From assembly GCA_035571835.1 (NCBI GenBank), contig DATNBU010000018.1:1-64000 (forward strand): a stretch of 64,000 nucleotides of DNA, in the 5' to 3' direction. The position numbers and the translations under genes are program-made. The notes beneath the pieces were generated by a model, which was given only the letters and a program-made list of their open reading frames with translations, did no database searches and had not been told where the DNA came from. The DNA comes from Candidatus Limnocylindrales bacterium. GTDB lineage: Bacteria; Desulfobacterota; Binatia; UBA1149; CAITLU01. Shown here in pieces: positions 1 through 7,855 of this stretch (within the stretch, counting starts at the first letter, position 1; the number at the start of each line of letters is the position of its first letter).

Positions 1-40
1 GATCAACCGAGCCTACGCGGCCTTTCAGAAACTCTCTGCC

Positions 41-1177
41 TTATCGTTCAAAGTTGATGACGTTCTTAATGCCCGTTGCTTGGCCCAGCAGAAGATCGTG
101 GTGCGCTTCCATCGGGTAGCGACCGGTGATGAGCGATCGGACGGCATCTGGCCAGCGTTGCACGAAGATCCCCAAGTCTCGGATCGCATCCTCGAACGTC
201 CCGCGGCTGGCGTTCACGGTTCCGAAGACCACCTGATTCTTCAGCACGAGGTTTCGCATCAGGATGTCCGTGTCCACCGGAATCGGCCCCTTGCGCCCCG
301 GGACCCCCGTAAACACGAAGATTCCATTGGTGCCGAGCACGCTCATCGCGTCGAACGCGACGCCGGACGCACCGGCCGCTTCATAGACGACGTCGATGCT
401 GCCGACTGCGCGCGGAAGGTCTTTGACCGCCGTATCGGACGCGGAGATGTAGTGGCCGCCGAAGCATTCGACGAGCCTCGCTTTGGCCGAGCCGTGGTGC
501 TCGCGCGAGTAGACGAACGTATCGAAGCCGGCGGTCGCGAGAGCCATCGCACCGAGGAGTCCCACCGGTCCGGCGCCGAGCACGACCGCGCGGTGGCAGC
601 TTCCGTTGTTCCTGCCGGACCTGTCGGACCTGTCGGAAAGGACCGGGCACGCCCACGGAAGACGCTGCTGGACCTGCCAGATCTGCTCGAGCGCTTTCTC
701 GGCGATGGTCAGCGGCTCGACCAGCACGCCGACGTCGCGAAGCTTTTTCGGCACCACGTTCATGTAGCGCTCGTGGTCGACGATGATCTCGGTCATGTAG
801 CCGTGCGCCTGCTTGATGCCGCGCTCGACGAAGTCGCCCGTGTAGCAGAAGTCCTGGCGCGAGCTCCCGCACGCGGTGCATTCGTCGTGCGGACAAGGCC
901 GGCGCACGGTCGGTACGACCAGATCGCCGACCTTCACGCGCGTCACGTCGGGCGCGATCTCGAGGATTTCGCCGAGCGACTCGTGGCCGATCACGAGATG
1001 CTCCGAGCCCGTTGGCGGCTGCCCGTAGTCGAAGCAGCAGATCTCGCGGTCGGTGCCGCAGACTCCGACGTCGAGAATCCGCACGCGGACGTGCCCCGGC
1101 TCGAGGCGCAGCGCCGGTTCGGCAACGTTCTGGAGGGAAATGGATCGGGTTGCGGGCGAGACGGTAATGGCTTTCAT
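41..1177 (-). CDS. Zinc-dependent glucose 1-dehydrogenase-like MDR dehydrogenase
   Basis: This 378-residue medium-chain dehydrogenase probably oxidises glucose or a related sugar with NAD(P). The N-terminal half has the catalytic zinc site (CGTD near residue 40, GHE near 65) and a Cys-rich structural zinc lobe (CPHDECTACG near 93). The Rossmann motif GAGPVGLLG follows near residue 200. CGTDREI is typical of the archaeal-type glucose dehydrogenase branch, and the length fits. A short insertion of SDRSDRSG type, encoded by tandem gtcggacct-like DNA, sits just before the Rossmann fold and probably forms a loop. The gene is divergent from the alpha-glucan genes that follow. Substrate is inferred from the family; other polyols are possible. 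Confidence 0.85.
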   Translation of the reverse strand: MKAITVSPATRSISLQNVAEPALRLEPGHVRVRILDVGVCGTDREICCFDYGQPPTGSEHLVIGHESLGEILEIAPDVTRVKVGDLVVPTVRRPCPHDECTACGSSRQDFCYTGDFVERGIKQAHGYMTEIIVDHERYMNVVPKKLRDVGVLVEPLTIAEKALEQIWQVQQRLPWACPVLSDRSDRSGRNNGSCHRAVVLGAGPVGLLGAMALATAGFDTFVYSREHHGSAKARLVECFGGHYISASDTAVKDLPRAVGSIDVVYEAAGASGVAFDAMSVLGTNGIFVFTGVPGRKGPIPVDTDILMRNLVLKNQVVFGTVNASRGTFEDAIRDLGIFVQRWPDAVRSLITGRYPMEAHHDLLLGQATGIKNVINFER

Positions 1178-1300
1178 GGGACGATCCGATGCCGGACGTA
1201 CGGCCGGGTTTCATCGGCCGTCGTCAAACCGGCCAGGCGCTGTCGCGCGCGTGCTTCGTCGGCGTCCGCGCCGGTGCGTCCGCAGTATCGGCAGCGGTTC
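1178..1300. promoter_or_regulatory. Divergent intergenic region between dehydrogenase and glycosyltransferase
   Basis: This 123-bp gap separates two divergent start codons, so promoters for both must lie in it. I see no clear -35/-10 pair or operator. Confidence 0.3.
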
Positions 1301-2782
1301 ATGAAGAAGATGCGTAACCTCCACGCCGCCGCGTCATCACAGCGCGTGTCCTCTGCGACCTCCCTCCACCAAAGGCCGGCGCCGCGACTGTCTGGTCGCG
1401 GCGCCGGCTCCCTCCAGGGCCTCAAGGTGCTGAGCTTCGGCTGGGAGCTGGCTCCGATTCTTTCCGGCGGGCTCGGTGTGGCGTGCGCAGGCCTCGGCCG
1501 TGCACTGGTCGAAGAAGGCGTCGAGCTGACGTTCGTTCTTCCGAAACTTCCGCGTCCGATTTCTCCGAAAGGAATCCGCGTAAGGAATGCGCGCGACGTG
1601 CCGGTCGACGTTGCTCCGGAACGGCGGATCGCGCCCGAGAGCACGTCCGCCGGCGCAGCGGCTCCCGACTGCGCGATCCGGTTCGAGACGGTGCTTGCGC
1701 CGTACCAGACGCACGCGTCGTACCGCAACGCGCTCGGCGGCTCGCGGCTTGCGGGCGGCGGCAGCGCCGGCAGCGCCGGCAGCGCCGACGCCGCGCGCGG
1801 CAACGAAGCCGCGGACGCGTCACTTTACGGCGGCGATCTTCTCGCCGAAGTCGATCGCATGGCCGAAGCCGCCCGCAGCATCGCGGCCGATACGGCTCAC
1901 GATCTCATCCACTGCCACGACTGGATGACGTTCGCAGCCGGCGTTGCGGCGCGCGAAGTCTCCGGAAAGCCGCTCGTCGTGCACGTGCATTCGACCGAAA
2001 GCGACCGCAGCGGCGGCTCCGGCGGCAATGCGGCAATTCGCGCGTACGAGCAGGCGGGCCTCGTCGCGGCCGATCGCATCGTCGCGGTCAGTGATTTCAC
2101 GCGCCGAAAAATCCTCGAGCAGTATCCCGGCGTCGACAGCGCGAAGCTTCGCGTCGTGCACAACGGCATCGAGCAGGCGGGCCAGGCTGATGTCGAATGC
2201 CCGCCGCTCGGTGAGCGCCATCCGGTCGTGCTGTTTCTCGGACGGCTTACTGCGCAGAAGGGCCCGGAGTGGTTCCTGCGCGCCGCCGAGCTGGTCCACC
2301 GGCTGCGGCCCGATACGCAGTTCGTCGTCGCCGGAGGCGGCGAGATGCTTCCGTGGATGATCGAGCGCGCGGCCGACCTCGGCCTGGCCGCGAGCTTCTT
2401 CTTTACCGGCTTTCTCAGCGGCGACGACATCGTGCGCGCGTACGAGATGGCCGACGTGTTCGTGATGCCGAGCGTCAGCGAGCCGTTCGGCCTGGTTCCC
2501 GTCGAAGCGATGCTGCGCGGAACCCCGGCGATCGTCAGCCGCCAGTCCGGCGTCAGCGAAGTGATCCGTCACTGCCTGAAGGTCGACTTCTGGGACACGG
2601 CCGATCTGGCCGACAAGATCATTGGCGTCATCGACCACCGGCCGCTGGCCGAATCTCTTTCCAGCGGCGGGCGGCGCGAGGCTTCGCGCATGGACTGGCA
2701 AGGGCCCGCCCGCCGCCTTCTCGCAATTTTTTCCGAAGTGCTCGCCGAGCCGCGCGTGCTTCCCACTGGAGCAATCCGATGA
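1301..2782 (+). CDS. Glycogen/starch synthase-like glycosyltransferase (GT-B fold)
   Basis: This 493-residue protein probably transfers glucose from a nucleotide sugar to an alpha-glucan. The N-terminal domain opens with a synthase-like glycine loop (SGGLGVACAGLG near residue 55), the position of the KTGGL loop in GT5 enzymes. The C-terminal domain has FLGRLTAQKG and the donor-site E-x7-E motif in EPFGLVPVEA near residue 392. ATG 1301 is the first start after the divergent gene; the frame is open further upstream, but that part is antisense to the dehydrogenase and looks non-protein-like. A GSAGSAGSA run near residue 155 is a low-complexity insert. The stop overlaps the next start (ATGA), so it is translationally coupled to the GH57 gene. 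Confidence 0.85.
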   Translation: MKKMRNLHAAASSQRVSSATSLHQRPAPRLSGRGAGSLQGLKVLSFGWELAPILSGGLGVACAGLGRALVEEGVELTFVLPKLPRPISPKGIRVRNARDVPVDVAPERRIAPESTSAGAAAPDCAIRFETVLAPYQTHASYRNALGGSRLAGGGSAGSAGSADAARGNEAADASLYGGDLLAEVDRMAEAARSIAADTAHDLIHCHDWMTFAAGVAAREVSGKPLVVHVHSTESDRSGGSGGNAAIRAYEQAGLVAADRIVAVSDFTRRKILEQYPGVDSAKLRVVHNGIEQAGQADVECPPLGERHPVVLFLGRLTAQKGPEWFLRAAELVHRLRPDTQFVVAGGGEMLPWMIERAADLGLAASFFFTGFLSGDDIVRAYEMADVFVMPSVSEPFGLVPVEAMLRGTPAIVSRQSGVSEVIRHCLKVDFWDTADLADKIIGVIDHRPLAESLSSGGRREASRMDWQGPARRLLAIFSEVLAEPRVLPTGAIR

Positions 2783-4071
2783 ACAAGCTCTGCGCATATT
2801 TCCAGATTCACCAGCCGCACCGCCTGCGCCGCATGCGCGTGTTCGATATCGGCGCGCGGCTGTCGTGCGATGGCCGAGCGGAGCGGGTTGCGGACATGCC
2901 CGGCGATGCGGTGTCGACAGACCACTGGTTCGACGACGATCTCGACCATCGCGTGCTCGCGCGCGTCGTCGAACGATGCTACCGCCCCGCGACGCGAACG
3001 CTGCTGTTGCACGCGCGCCGCTACGGCCCGCAGTTCCGCGTGGCGTTCGGCGTGACGTCGACGGTGCTTGCGCAGCTCGAGCGCCACGCGCCCGACGTGC
3101 TCGACAACCTCGGCGAGCTCGTCGCATCGGGCTCCGCGGAAGTTCTCGGCGAAACGTCGCATCACTCGCTCGCATGGCTCGTCGACGTGGACGAGTTCGC
3201 GGCGCAGGTCGAAGAGCACCGCGATGCCGTCCGTCGCCGCTTCGGCGTCACGCCGGCGGTGTTCCGCAACACCGAGATGCTGTTCGACGACGGGCTCGCG
3301 GCTTGGCTCGCCGGCCGCGGCTATCGCGCGGTGCTCGCCGAAGGCGCCGATCGCCTGCTCGGCGGCCGCTCCGCCACCAGCATCTACAAGGCGGCCCCGG
3401 CGGCGCGGCTTCGCGTGCTGCTTCGCCATTACCGGCTGAGCGACGACGTCGGTTTCCGCATCGATCACGCCGACGGCGGCCGTCCGCTTGCCGCTGCGAC
3501 GTGGGTGCAGTGGGTCGCCGCCGCCGGCGGCCAGAGCGTCAACGTGTTTCTCGATTTCGAAACGTTCGGCGAGCACCAGGGCACGGCTTCGATGAAGCTG
3601 CTCGAGGAGCTGCCCGATGCGCTCGCCGCTGCCGGCGTCGCGATGCATCTGCCGAGCGAGGCCGCGGCGCTTGCGGCCGACGACAGCATCTCGGCGCGCG
3701 GGATTGTTTCGTGGGCGGACGAATCACGCGACGAGAGCGCGTGGCTCGGCAACTCGATGCAGCGTTCGGCGACGGCGCGGCTGTACGCGCTGCTGCCGGC
3801 CGTGCGCGAGACCGGCGACCGGCGTGTGCTCGAAGCATGGCGGCGCCTCGCGACCAGCGATCACGCCTACTACATGTCGACCAAGGGCTTCGGCGACGGC
3901 GAAGTGCACGCGCACTTCCGCCCGTACGAAAGCCCCTACGAAGCCCACCTCAACTTCATGAACGTCCTCGCCGACCTGAAGCTGCGCCTGACCGGAAAAA
4001 GGGGACAGGTACATTTAAAAAAGCTCAACGAATTCGTGCCGCAGAAATTCGCGGCGAGCAGCCCGCCGTGA
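2779..4071 (+). CDS. Glycoside hydrolase family 57 (alpha-amylase/glucanotransferase-like)
   Basis: This 430-residue cytoplasmic enzyme probably hydrolyses or rearranges alpha-glucans made by the upstream synthase. GH57 landmarks are present: the N-terminal YFQIHQPHR motif, the nucleophile Glu in FRNTEMLFDD (about residue 164) and the acid/base Asp in FLDFETFGEH (about residue 258). It overlaps the synthase gene by four bases. The last 25 or so residues (from GKRGQVHLKK) are encoded by an inserted inverted-repeat module (3995-4109), so the C-terminus has been rewritten compared with a normal end near residue 405. Whether it makes branches, hydrolyses or transfers cannot be decided from sequence. 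Confidence 0.88.
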   Translation: MNKLCAYFQIHQPHRLRRMRVFDIGARLSCDGRAERVADMPGDAVSTDHWFDDDLDHRVLARVVERCYRPATRTLLLHARRYGPQFRVAFGVTSTVLAQLERHAPDVLDNLGELVASGSAEVLGETSHHSLAWLVDVDEFAAQVEEHRDAVRRRFGVTPAVFRNTEMLFDDGLAAWLAGRGYRAVLAEGADRLLGGRSATSIYKAAPAARLRVLLRHYRLSDDVGFRIDHADGGRPLAAATWVQWVAAAGGQSVNVFLDFETFGEHQGTASMKLLEELPDALAAAGVAMHLPSEAAALAADDSISARGIVSWADESRDESAWLGNSMQRSATARLYALLPAVRETGDRRVLEAWRRLATSDHAYYMSTKGFGDGEVHAHFRPYESPYEAHLNFMNVLADLKLRLTGKRGQVHLKKLNEFVPQKFAASSPP

Positions 4072-4109
4072 ATTTGCTGCGAAAAAATAATTGTACCTGT
4101 CCCCTTTTT
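3995..4109. repeat. Inverted-repeat module with GGGGACAGGTAC arms (copy A)
   Basis: The left arm AAAAAGGGGACAGGTACATT starts at 3996. The right arm (about 4085-4109) is its near-perfect reverse complement, ending GTACCTGTCCCCTTTTT. The roughly 65-bp centre carries the end of the GH57 gene. A second module with the same arms lies at 28091-28180. It sits between convergent genes, so the hairpin could terminate both. The arms resemble REP-like palindromes mobilised by Y1 (RAYT) transposases in other bacteria; no such transposase is encoded here. Confidence 0.8.
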
Positions 4110-4348
4110 CAGTCGCGCAGGGCGTCGCGGATGAGGCGGATCGTGGCCTGGTAGTCTTCGAGATAGCGGGCGCAGTCGGCGCATGCGTCGAGGTGCAGGC
4201 GGCACCGGCTTTCATCGGCGGCGCCGAGCTCGCCGGCGAGATAATCCGCGAGCACGCCAATCAGCCACTGGCAGGTGATGTCTTGTTCCACGCGCACGTC
4301 CCTGTGGGCATTCACGGAGGAAAGGCAATCGGCCGGAGAAGCTAGCAT
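4109..4348 (-). CDS. Zinc-finger (zf-HC2) anti-sigma-like protein
   Basis: This 79-residue protein has the anti-sigma zinc-finger pattern: LADYLAGEL followed by C-x3-HLDAC-x2-C near residues 50-60. Such domains bind ECF sigma factors or act as short redox-sensing anti-sigma proteins. ATG 4348 is chosen because a GAGGG ribosome site precedes it. No sigma gene is adjacent; the ECF sigma in the window is over 6 kb away and has a different partner. There is no obvious transmembrane segment, so it would be cytoplasmic. The stop codon lies inside the edge of the inverted-repeat module. Function beyond the zinc finger is inferred. Confidence 0.7.
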   Translation of the reverse strand: MLASPADCLSSVNAHRDVRVEQDITCQWLIGVLADYLAGELGAADESRCRLHLDACADCARYLEDYQATIRLIRDALRD

Positions 4349-4475
4349 CGGACCCTCGTGACCGCAGCAGGCTCCGGGCTTGTCGAGTGGAAGTCCCGCA
4401 CGGAGCTCCGATGCCACGCCAGTTCGCCGGTTACACCGCGCGTAACTCTTTGCCGCACGCGGCGTCCAACCGCCC

Positions 4476-5852
4476 ATGGCGCAATCGCTCTCCCGTTTCC
4501 TCCGTCGGCTCCTGCCCGCATCCGACGGCCTCTCGCCCCGCGTCCGCGAAGCGATCGCCCGCACCGAAGACGCCAACGAAATCCTGCTCGGATGGGTCCA
4601 GCTGGCCGTCGTCACGCTGCTCGGCGCGCTCTACCTCGCGGCGCCGAAAGGCTTCGAAGCCAAGGACGTCGCGTTCGAGCCGGTGCCGTGGCTGCTCGCG
4701 TCGTACGCGCCGCTCGTCGTTGCGCGCCTCGTGCTCGCGCATCGCCGCCGGCTCGGCCCGGTGATCCTGACAGCATCGGTCATCATCGACATCAGCGTGC
4801 TGTTCCTGTTGATCTGGAGCTTTCACATCCAGTACTGCCAGCCCCCCGCGTTCTACCTGAAGGCGCCGACCTTCGCGTACGCATTCCTGTTCATCGCGCT
4901 GCGCAGCCTGCGCTACGACTTCCGCTACCTCGTGCTGACCGGCGTGACCGCCGCGATCGGCTGGATGGCACTGGTCGGCTACGCGCTCGGCCCCGGCGAC
5001 GCCGAGATCACGCGAAGCTTCGTCGACTATGCGATGGGCTATCACGTGCTGATCGGCGCCGAGCTCGACAAGGTCGTCTCGATGGCGATGGTCACCGGCG
5101 TGCTCGCGGTCGGCACCGTGCGCTCGCGGCGACTGCTCGCCGTGGCCGCGAGCGAAGGCCAGGCACGCCGCGAGCTGACGCGCTTCTTCAGCCCCGCCGT
5201 CGCGACTCGCATCGTCACGTCGGCCGACGCGATCCGGCCGGGCGAAGGCGAGATCCGCGAAGCCACGGCGCTGATGATCGACCTGCGCGGCTTCACGCGC
5301 CTTGCATCCACGCTGCCGCCGGATCGCGTGATGTCGCTGCTCGGGGACTTCCAGCGCCGCATGGTCGCCGTGCTGTTCCGCCACAACGGCTGCGTCGACA
5401 AGTTCCTCGGCGACGGCATCCTCGCGCACTTCGGCGCCGCCACGGAAAACGCGGCGCACGCGGCCGATGCGCTGCGTGCGGTCGACGACATCGTCGTTGC
5501 CGCCGACGAGTGGAGCCTTGCTGCGGCGGCCGACGGCGTCCCAGACCTCGACATCGGCGCCGCGTGCGCGAGCGGCGAGATTCTCTTCGGCGCGGTCGGC
5601 GACTCGGACCGGCTCGAATACACGGTGATCGGAAATCCGGTGAACCTTGCCGCCAAGCTCGAAAAACATACCAAGGCCGAACGCGTGCGAGCGCTGGCCA
5701 GCAGCGTGACGTGGGAGCTGGCCGTACGGTCCGGCTACGTGCCACCCGCGGATCGACAGATGCTCCGCGCGCGCGAGGTCGCCGGCGTCTCCGAGCCGGT
5801 CGACCTCGTCGTGCTCGCCGAACGCCGGTCGCTGGCCGCTGCCGCGGCCTGA
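4476..5852 (+). CDS. Membrane-anchored class III adenylate/guanylate cyclase
   Basis: This 458-residue protein has about five or six hydrophobic segments (residues 38-220) followed by a class III cyclase domain (about 262-440). Metal-binding aspartates are visible in LMIDLRGFT and KFLGDG. The GNPVNLAAKLE block keeps the transition-state Asn, but has Lys where most enzymes have Arg; this VNLAAKLEKH form occurs in other bacterial cyclases. It should make cAMP (or less likely cGMP) at the inner membrane. Only 15 bp separate it from an NADH dehydrogenase with a cyclic-nucleotide-binding tail, which is therefore its likely target. Activity of the Lys variant is assumed, not shown. Confidence 0.88.
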   Translation: MAQSLSRFLRRLLPASDGLSPRVREAIARTEDANEILLGWVQLAVVTLLGALYLAAPKGFEAKDVAFEPVPWLLASYAPLVVARLVLAHRRRLGPVILTASVIIDISVLFLLIWSFHIQYCQPPAFYLKAPTFAYAFLFIALRSLRYDFRYLVLTGVTAAIGWMALVGYALGPGDAEITRSFVDYAMGYHVLIGAELDKVVSMAMVTGVLAVGTVRSRRLLAVAASEGQARRELTRFFSPAVATRIVTSADAIRPGEGEIREATALMIDLRGFTRLASTLPPDRVMSLLGDFQRRMVAVLFRHNGCVDKFLGDGILAHFGAATENAAHAADALRAVDDIVVAADEWSLAAAADGVPDLDIGAACASGEILFGAVGDSDRLEYTVIGNPVNLAAKLEKHTKAERVRALASSVTWELAVRSGYVPPADRQMLRAREVAGVSEPVDLVVLAERRSLAAAAA

Positions 5853-5867
5853 TCTGCGGGGAATGCC

Positions 5868-7478
5868 ATGACGGAAACATCGCGCAAGCGCATCGTGATC
5901 CTCGGCGGCGGATTCGCCGGCGTCTACACGGCCCGCCGCCTCGAAAAGAAACTGAAGCGCCTCGGCGCCCGCGCCGGCGAGTACGAGGTCGTGCTCGTCA
6001 ACCGCGACAATTACTTCGTATTCCAGCCGATGCTGCCGGAAGTAATCTCGGGAAGCATCGGGATTCTCGACACGGTCAGCCCGCTGCGGCGGCTGCTGCC
6101 GCGAACGACGATCGTCGTGCGCGAAGTCGAGGACATCGACCTCGCGACAAGGACGATCCGCACGAGCCCCGGCGTGCATCCGCATCCGAGCGAGATCCGG
6201 TTCGATCACCTCGTGCTCGCGCTCGGCACGGTCACCGATTTCCGCGGCCTGCGCGGCCTGCCCGAGCACGCCATGCCGTTCAAGAACCTCGCTGACGCCC
6301 TTGCGCTGCGCAATCACGTGATCGGCGCGCTCGAAGAAGCCGCCGTCGAGCATGAGGAAGAGCTGCGCCGCCAACTCCTCACGTTCGTGGTCGCCGGCGG
6401 AGGATTTTCCGGCGTCGAGGTTGCGGCCGAGCTCAACGACTTCGTGCGCGAGGTGGCGCGCAGCTACTCGTCGATCGATCCGGGCGACATCCGCGTGGTG
6501 CTGCTGCATTCGCAGGACCGCATCCTGCCCGAGGTGTCGCCGAAGCTCGCGCTGTTCGCGCAGAAAATCCTTGCTGCCCGCGGCGTCGAGATCCGCCTGA
6601 ACACGCGGCTCGAGGCAGCCAGCGCCGAAGCTGCGCTGCTTGCCGGCGGTGAGCGCATAGCAACGCGTACGCTCGTCTCGTCGGTACCGAGCTCGCCGCA
6701 TCCGCTGATCCAGGCGCTGTCGCTTGCGAAAGCGCCGAACGGGCGCGTGATCGTCACGCCGCGCCTTGCGGTCGACGGAGCCGACAGGATCTGGGCGCTC
6801 GGTGACTGCGCGCTCGTGCCGAACCCGGACGGCGCCACGTTCGCACCGCCGACCGCGCAGCACGCGATCCGTCAGGCGACCGTCGTGGCCGACAACATCG
6901 CGGCATCGATCGCCGGCACAAAGCAGCGCAGCTTTTCGTTCGCCGGACTCGGCAAGATGGGATCGCTCGGGCACCGCACGGCCGTTGCCGACGTGTTCGG
7001 CTTTCAGGTCTCCGGATTTCTCGCGTGGTGGCTATGGCGGACGATTTATCTCGCCAAGCTTCCGGGCTGGGCTCGCCGCATCAAGGTCGCCACGTCATGG
7101 ACGCTCGACCTTTTCCTCCAACCCGACCTCGTGCAGCTGCGCGCCGGAGCGACAAGCGGTCTTCGCCACGAACATTACGAACCCGGTCAGGCGGTCTTTC
7201 ACCAGGGAGACGTCGGCGACAGCATCTTCGTGATCGTCGACGGAGCGGCCGAAGTGTTGCGCGAAGAGTCGGCGACCAGCACGCGCGTCGCGTGCCTCGG
7301 GGCAGGCGAGGTCTTCGGCGAGATGGCCCTTCTCGGGCGAAGCGTGCGCAACGCGACCGTGCGATGCCTCGAACCGATGACAATCCTGCGCCTGCCGAAA
7401 CGCGACTTCCGCCTGCTCGACGCATCACTGCCGGCGCTCAGGCGAAGCTTCGAGGACGTGGCTGCGGCGAGGGGCTGA
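5868..7478 (+). CDS. Type II NADH dehydrogenase with C-terminal cyclic-nucleotide-binding domain
   Basis: This 536-residue flavoprotein should pass electrons from NADH to quinone without pumping protons. An FAD motif (GGGFAGVYTARRLE, residue 10 on), a second dinucleotide motif (VVAGGGFSGVEVAAEL, about 174) and the C-terminal FAD contact WALGDCA support NDH-2. Ordinary NDH-2 ends near residue 420; here a CNBD follows (about 425-530) with the phosphate-binding cassette FGEMALLG-x3-RNATV, including the Glu and Arg that hold cyclic nucleotide. The gene lies 15 bp after a membrane cyclase, so I infer that respiratory NADH oxidation is gated by local cAMP. Ligand and direction of control are unknown. 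Confidence 0.88.
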   Translation: MTETSRKRIVILGGGFAGVYTARRLEKKLKRLGARAGEYEVVLVNRDNYFVFQPMLPEVISGSIGILDTVSPLRRLLPRTTIVVREVEDIDLATRTIRTSPGVHPHPSEIRFDHLVLALGTVTDFRGLRGLPEHAMPFKNLADALALRNHVIGALEEAAVEHEEELRRQLLTFVVAGGGFSGVEVAAELNDFVREVARSYSSIDPGDIRVVLLHSQDRILPEVSPKLALFAQKILAARGVEIRLNTRLEAASAEAALLAGGERIATRTLVSSVPSSPHPLIQALSLAKAPNGRVIVTPRLAVDGADRIWALGDCALVPNPDGATFAPPTAQHAIRQATVVADNIAASIAGTKQRSFSFAGLGKMGSLGHRTAVADVFGFQVSGFLAWWLWRTIYLAKLPGWARRIKVATSWTLDLFLQPDLVQLRAGATSGLRHEHYEPGQAVFHQGDVGDSIFVIVDGAAEVLREESATSTRVACLGAGEVFGEMALLGRSVRNATVRCLEPMTILRLPKRDFRLLDASLPALRRSFEDVAAARG

Positions 7479-7627
7479 GGTCTTGCTCGGCAGAGCTGCG
7501 GCACATCCTGTTGCTTAGGCGGCTTCGGTCCCGAGCCTAAGGTCGTCGGTATGTTCGGCGACCCGAACGCGCGCGCGCCTTCGGTACCAGGACCAGCTAC
7601 ATCGACAAGATCCGAGCTCCGACGACG

Positions 7628-7855
7628 TCTTCACGGAGCGGCCGCCATCGCCCGACATTCCGCGGGGAATGTTCGCGCATCGGCGAGATTGCCGCGCCTC
7701 GCATCCATGAAGGCGCGGCCGAAGTCGAGGTCCGTCTTCACGGAGCGGCCGCCATCGCCCCGCGGTCGCCGACCCGACATTCCGCGGGGAATGTTCGCGC
7801 ATCGGCGAGATTGCCGCGCCTCGCATCCATGAAGGCGCGGCCGAAGTCGAGGTCG
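7628..7855. repeat. 107-bp tandem duplication at the 3' end of HNH element copy 1
   Basis: The stretch beginning TCTTCACGGAGCGGCCGCCA at 7628 recurs at 7735 with near identity, except for a 14-bp insertion in the second unit. It contains the 3' end of the HNH gene and the palindrome, so copy 1 has one extra palindrome and an orphan copy of the last 30 or so codons. Confidence 0.9.

Noticed and set aside
80-1300. Extension of the glycosyltransferase frame upstream of 1301
   Set aside because: It is antisense to a well-supported dehydrogenase and has no conserved pattern; the synthase domain starts after 1301.
4109-4348. Anti-sigma partner of the ECF sigma at 10699
   Set aside because: The genes are 6 kb apart and the sigma is already coupled to a STAS protein; nothing in the sequence links them.
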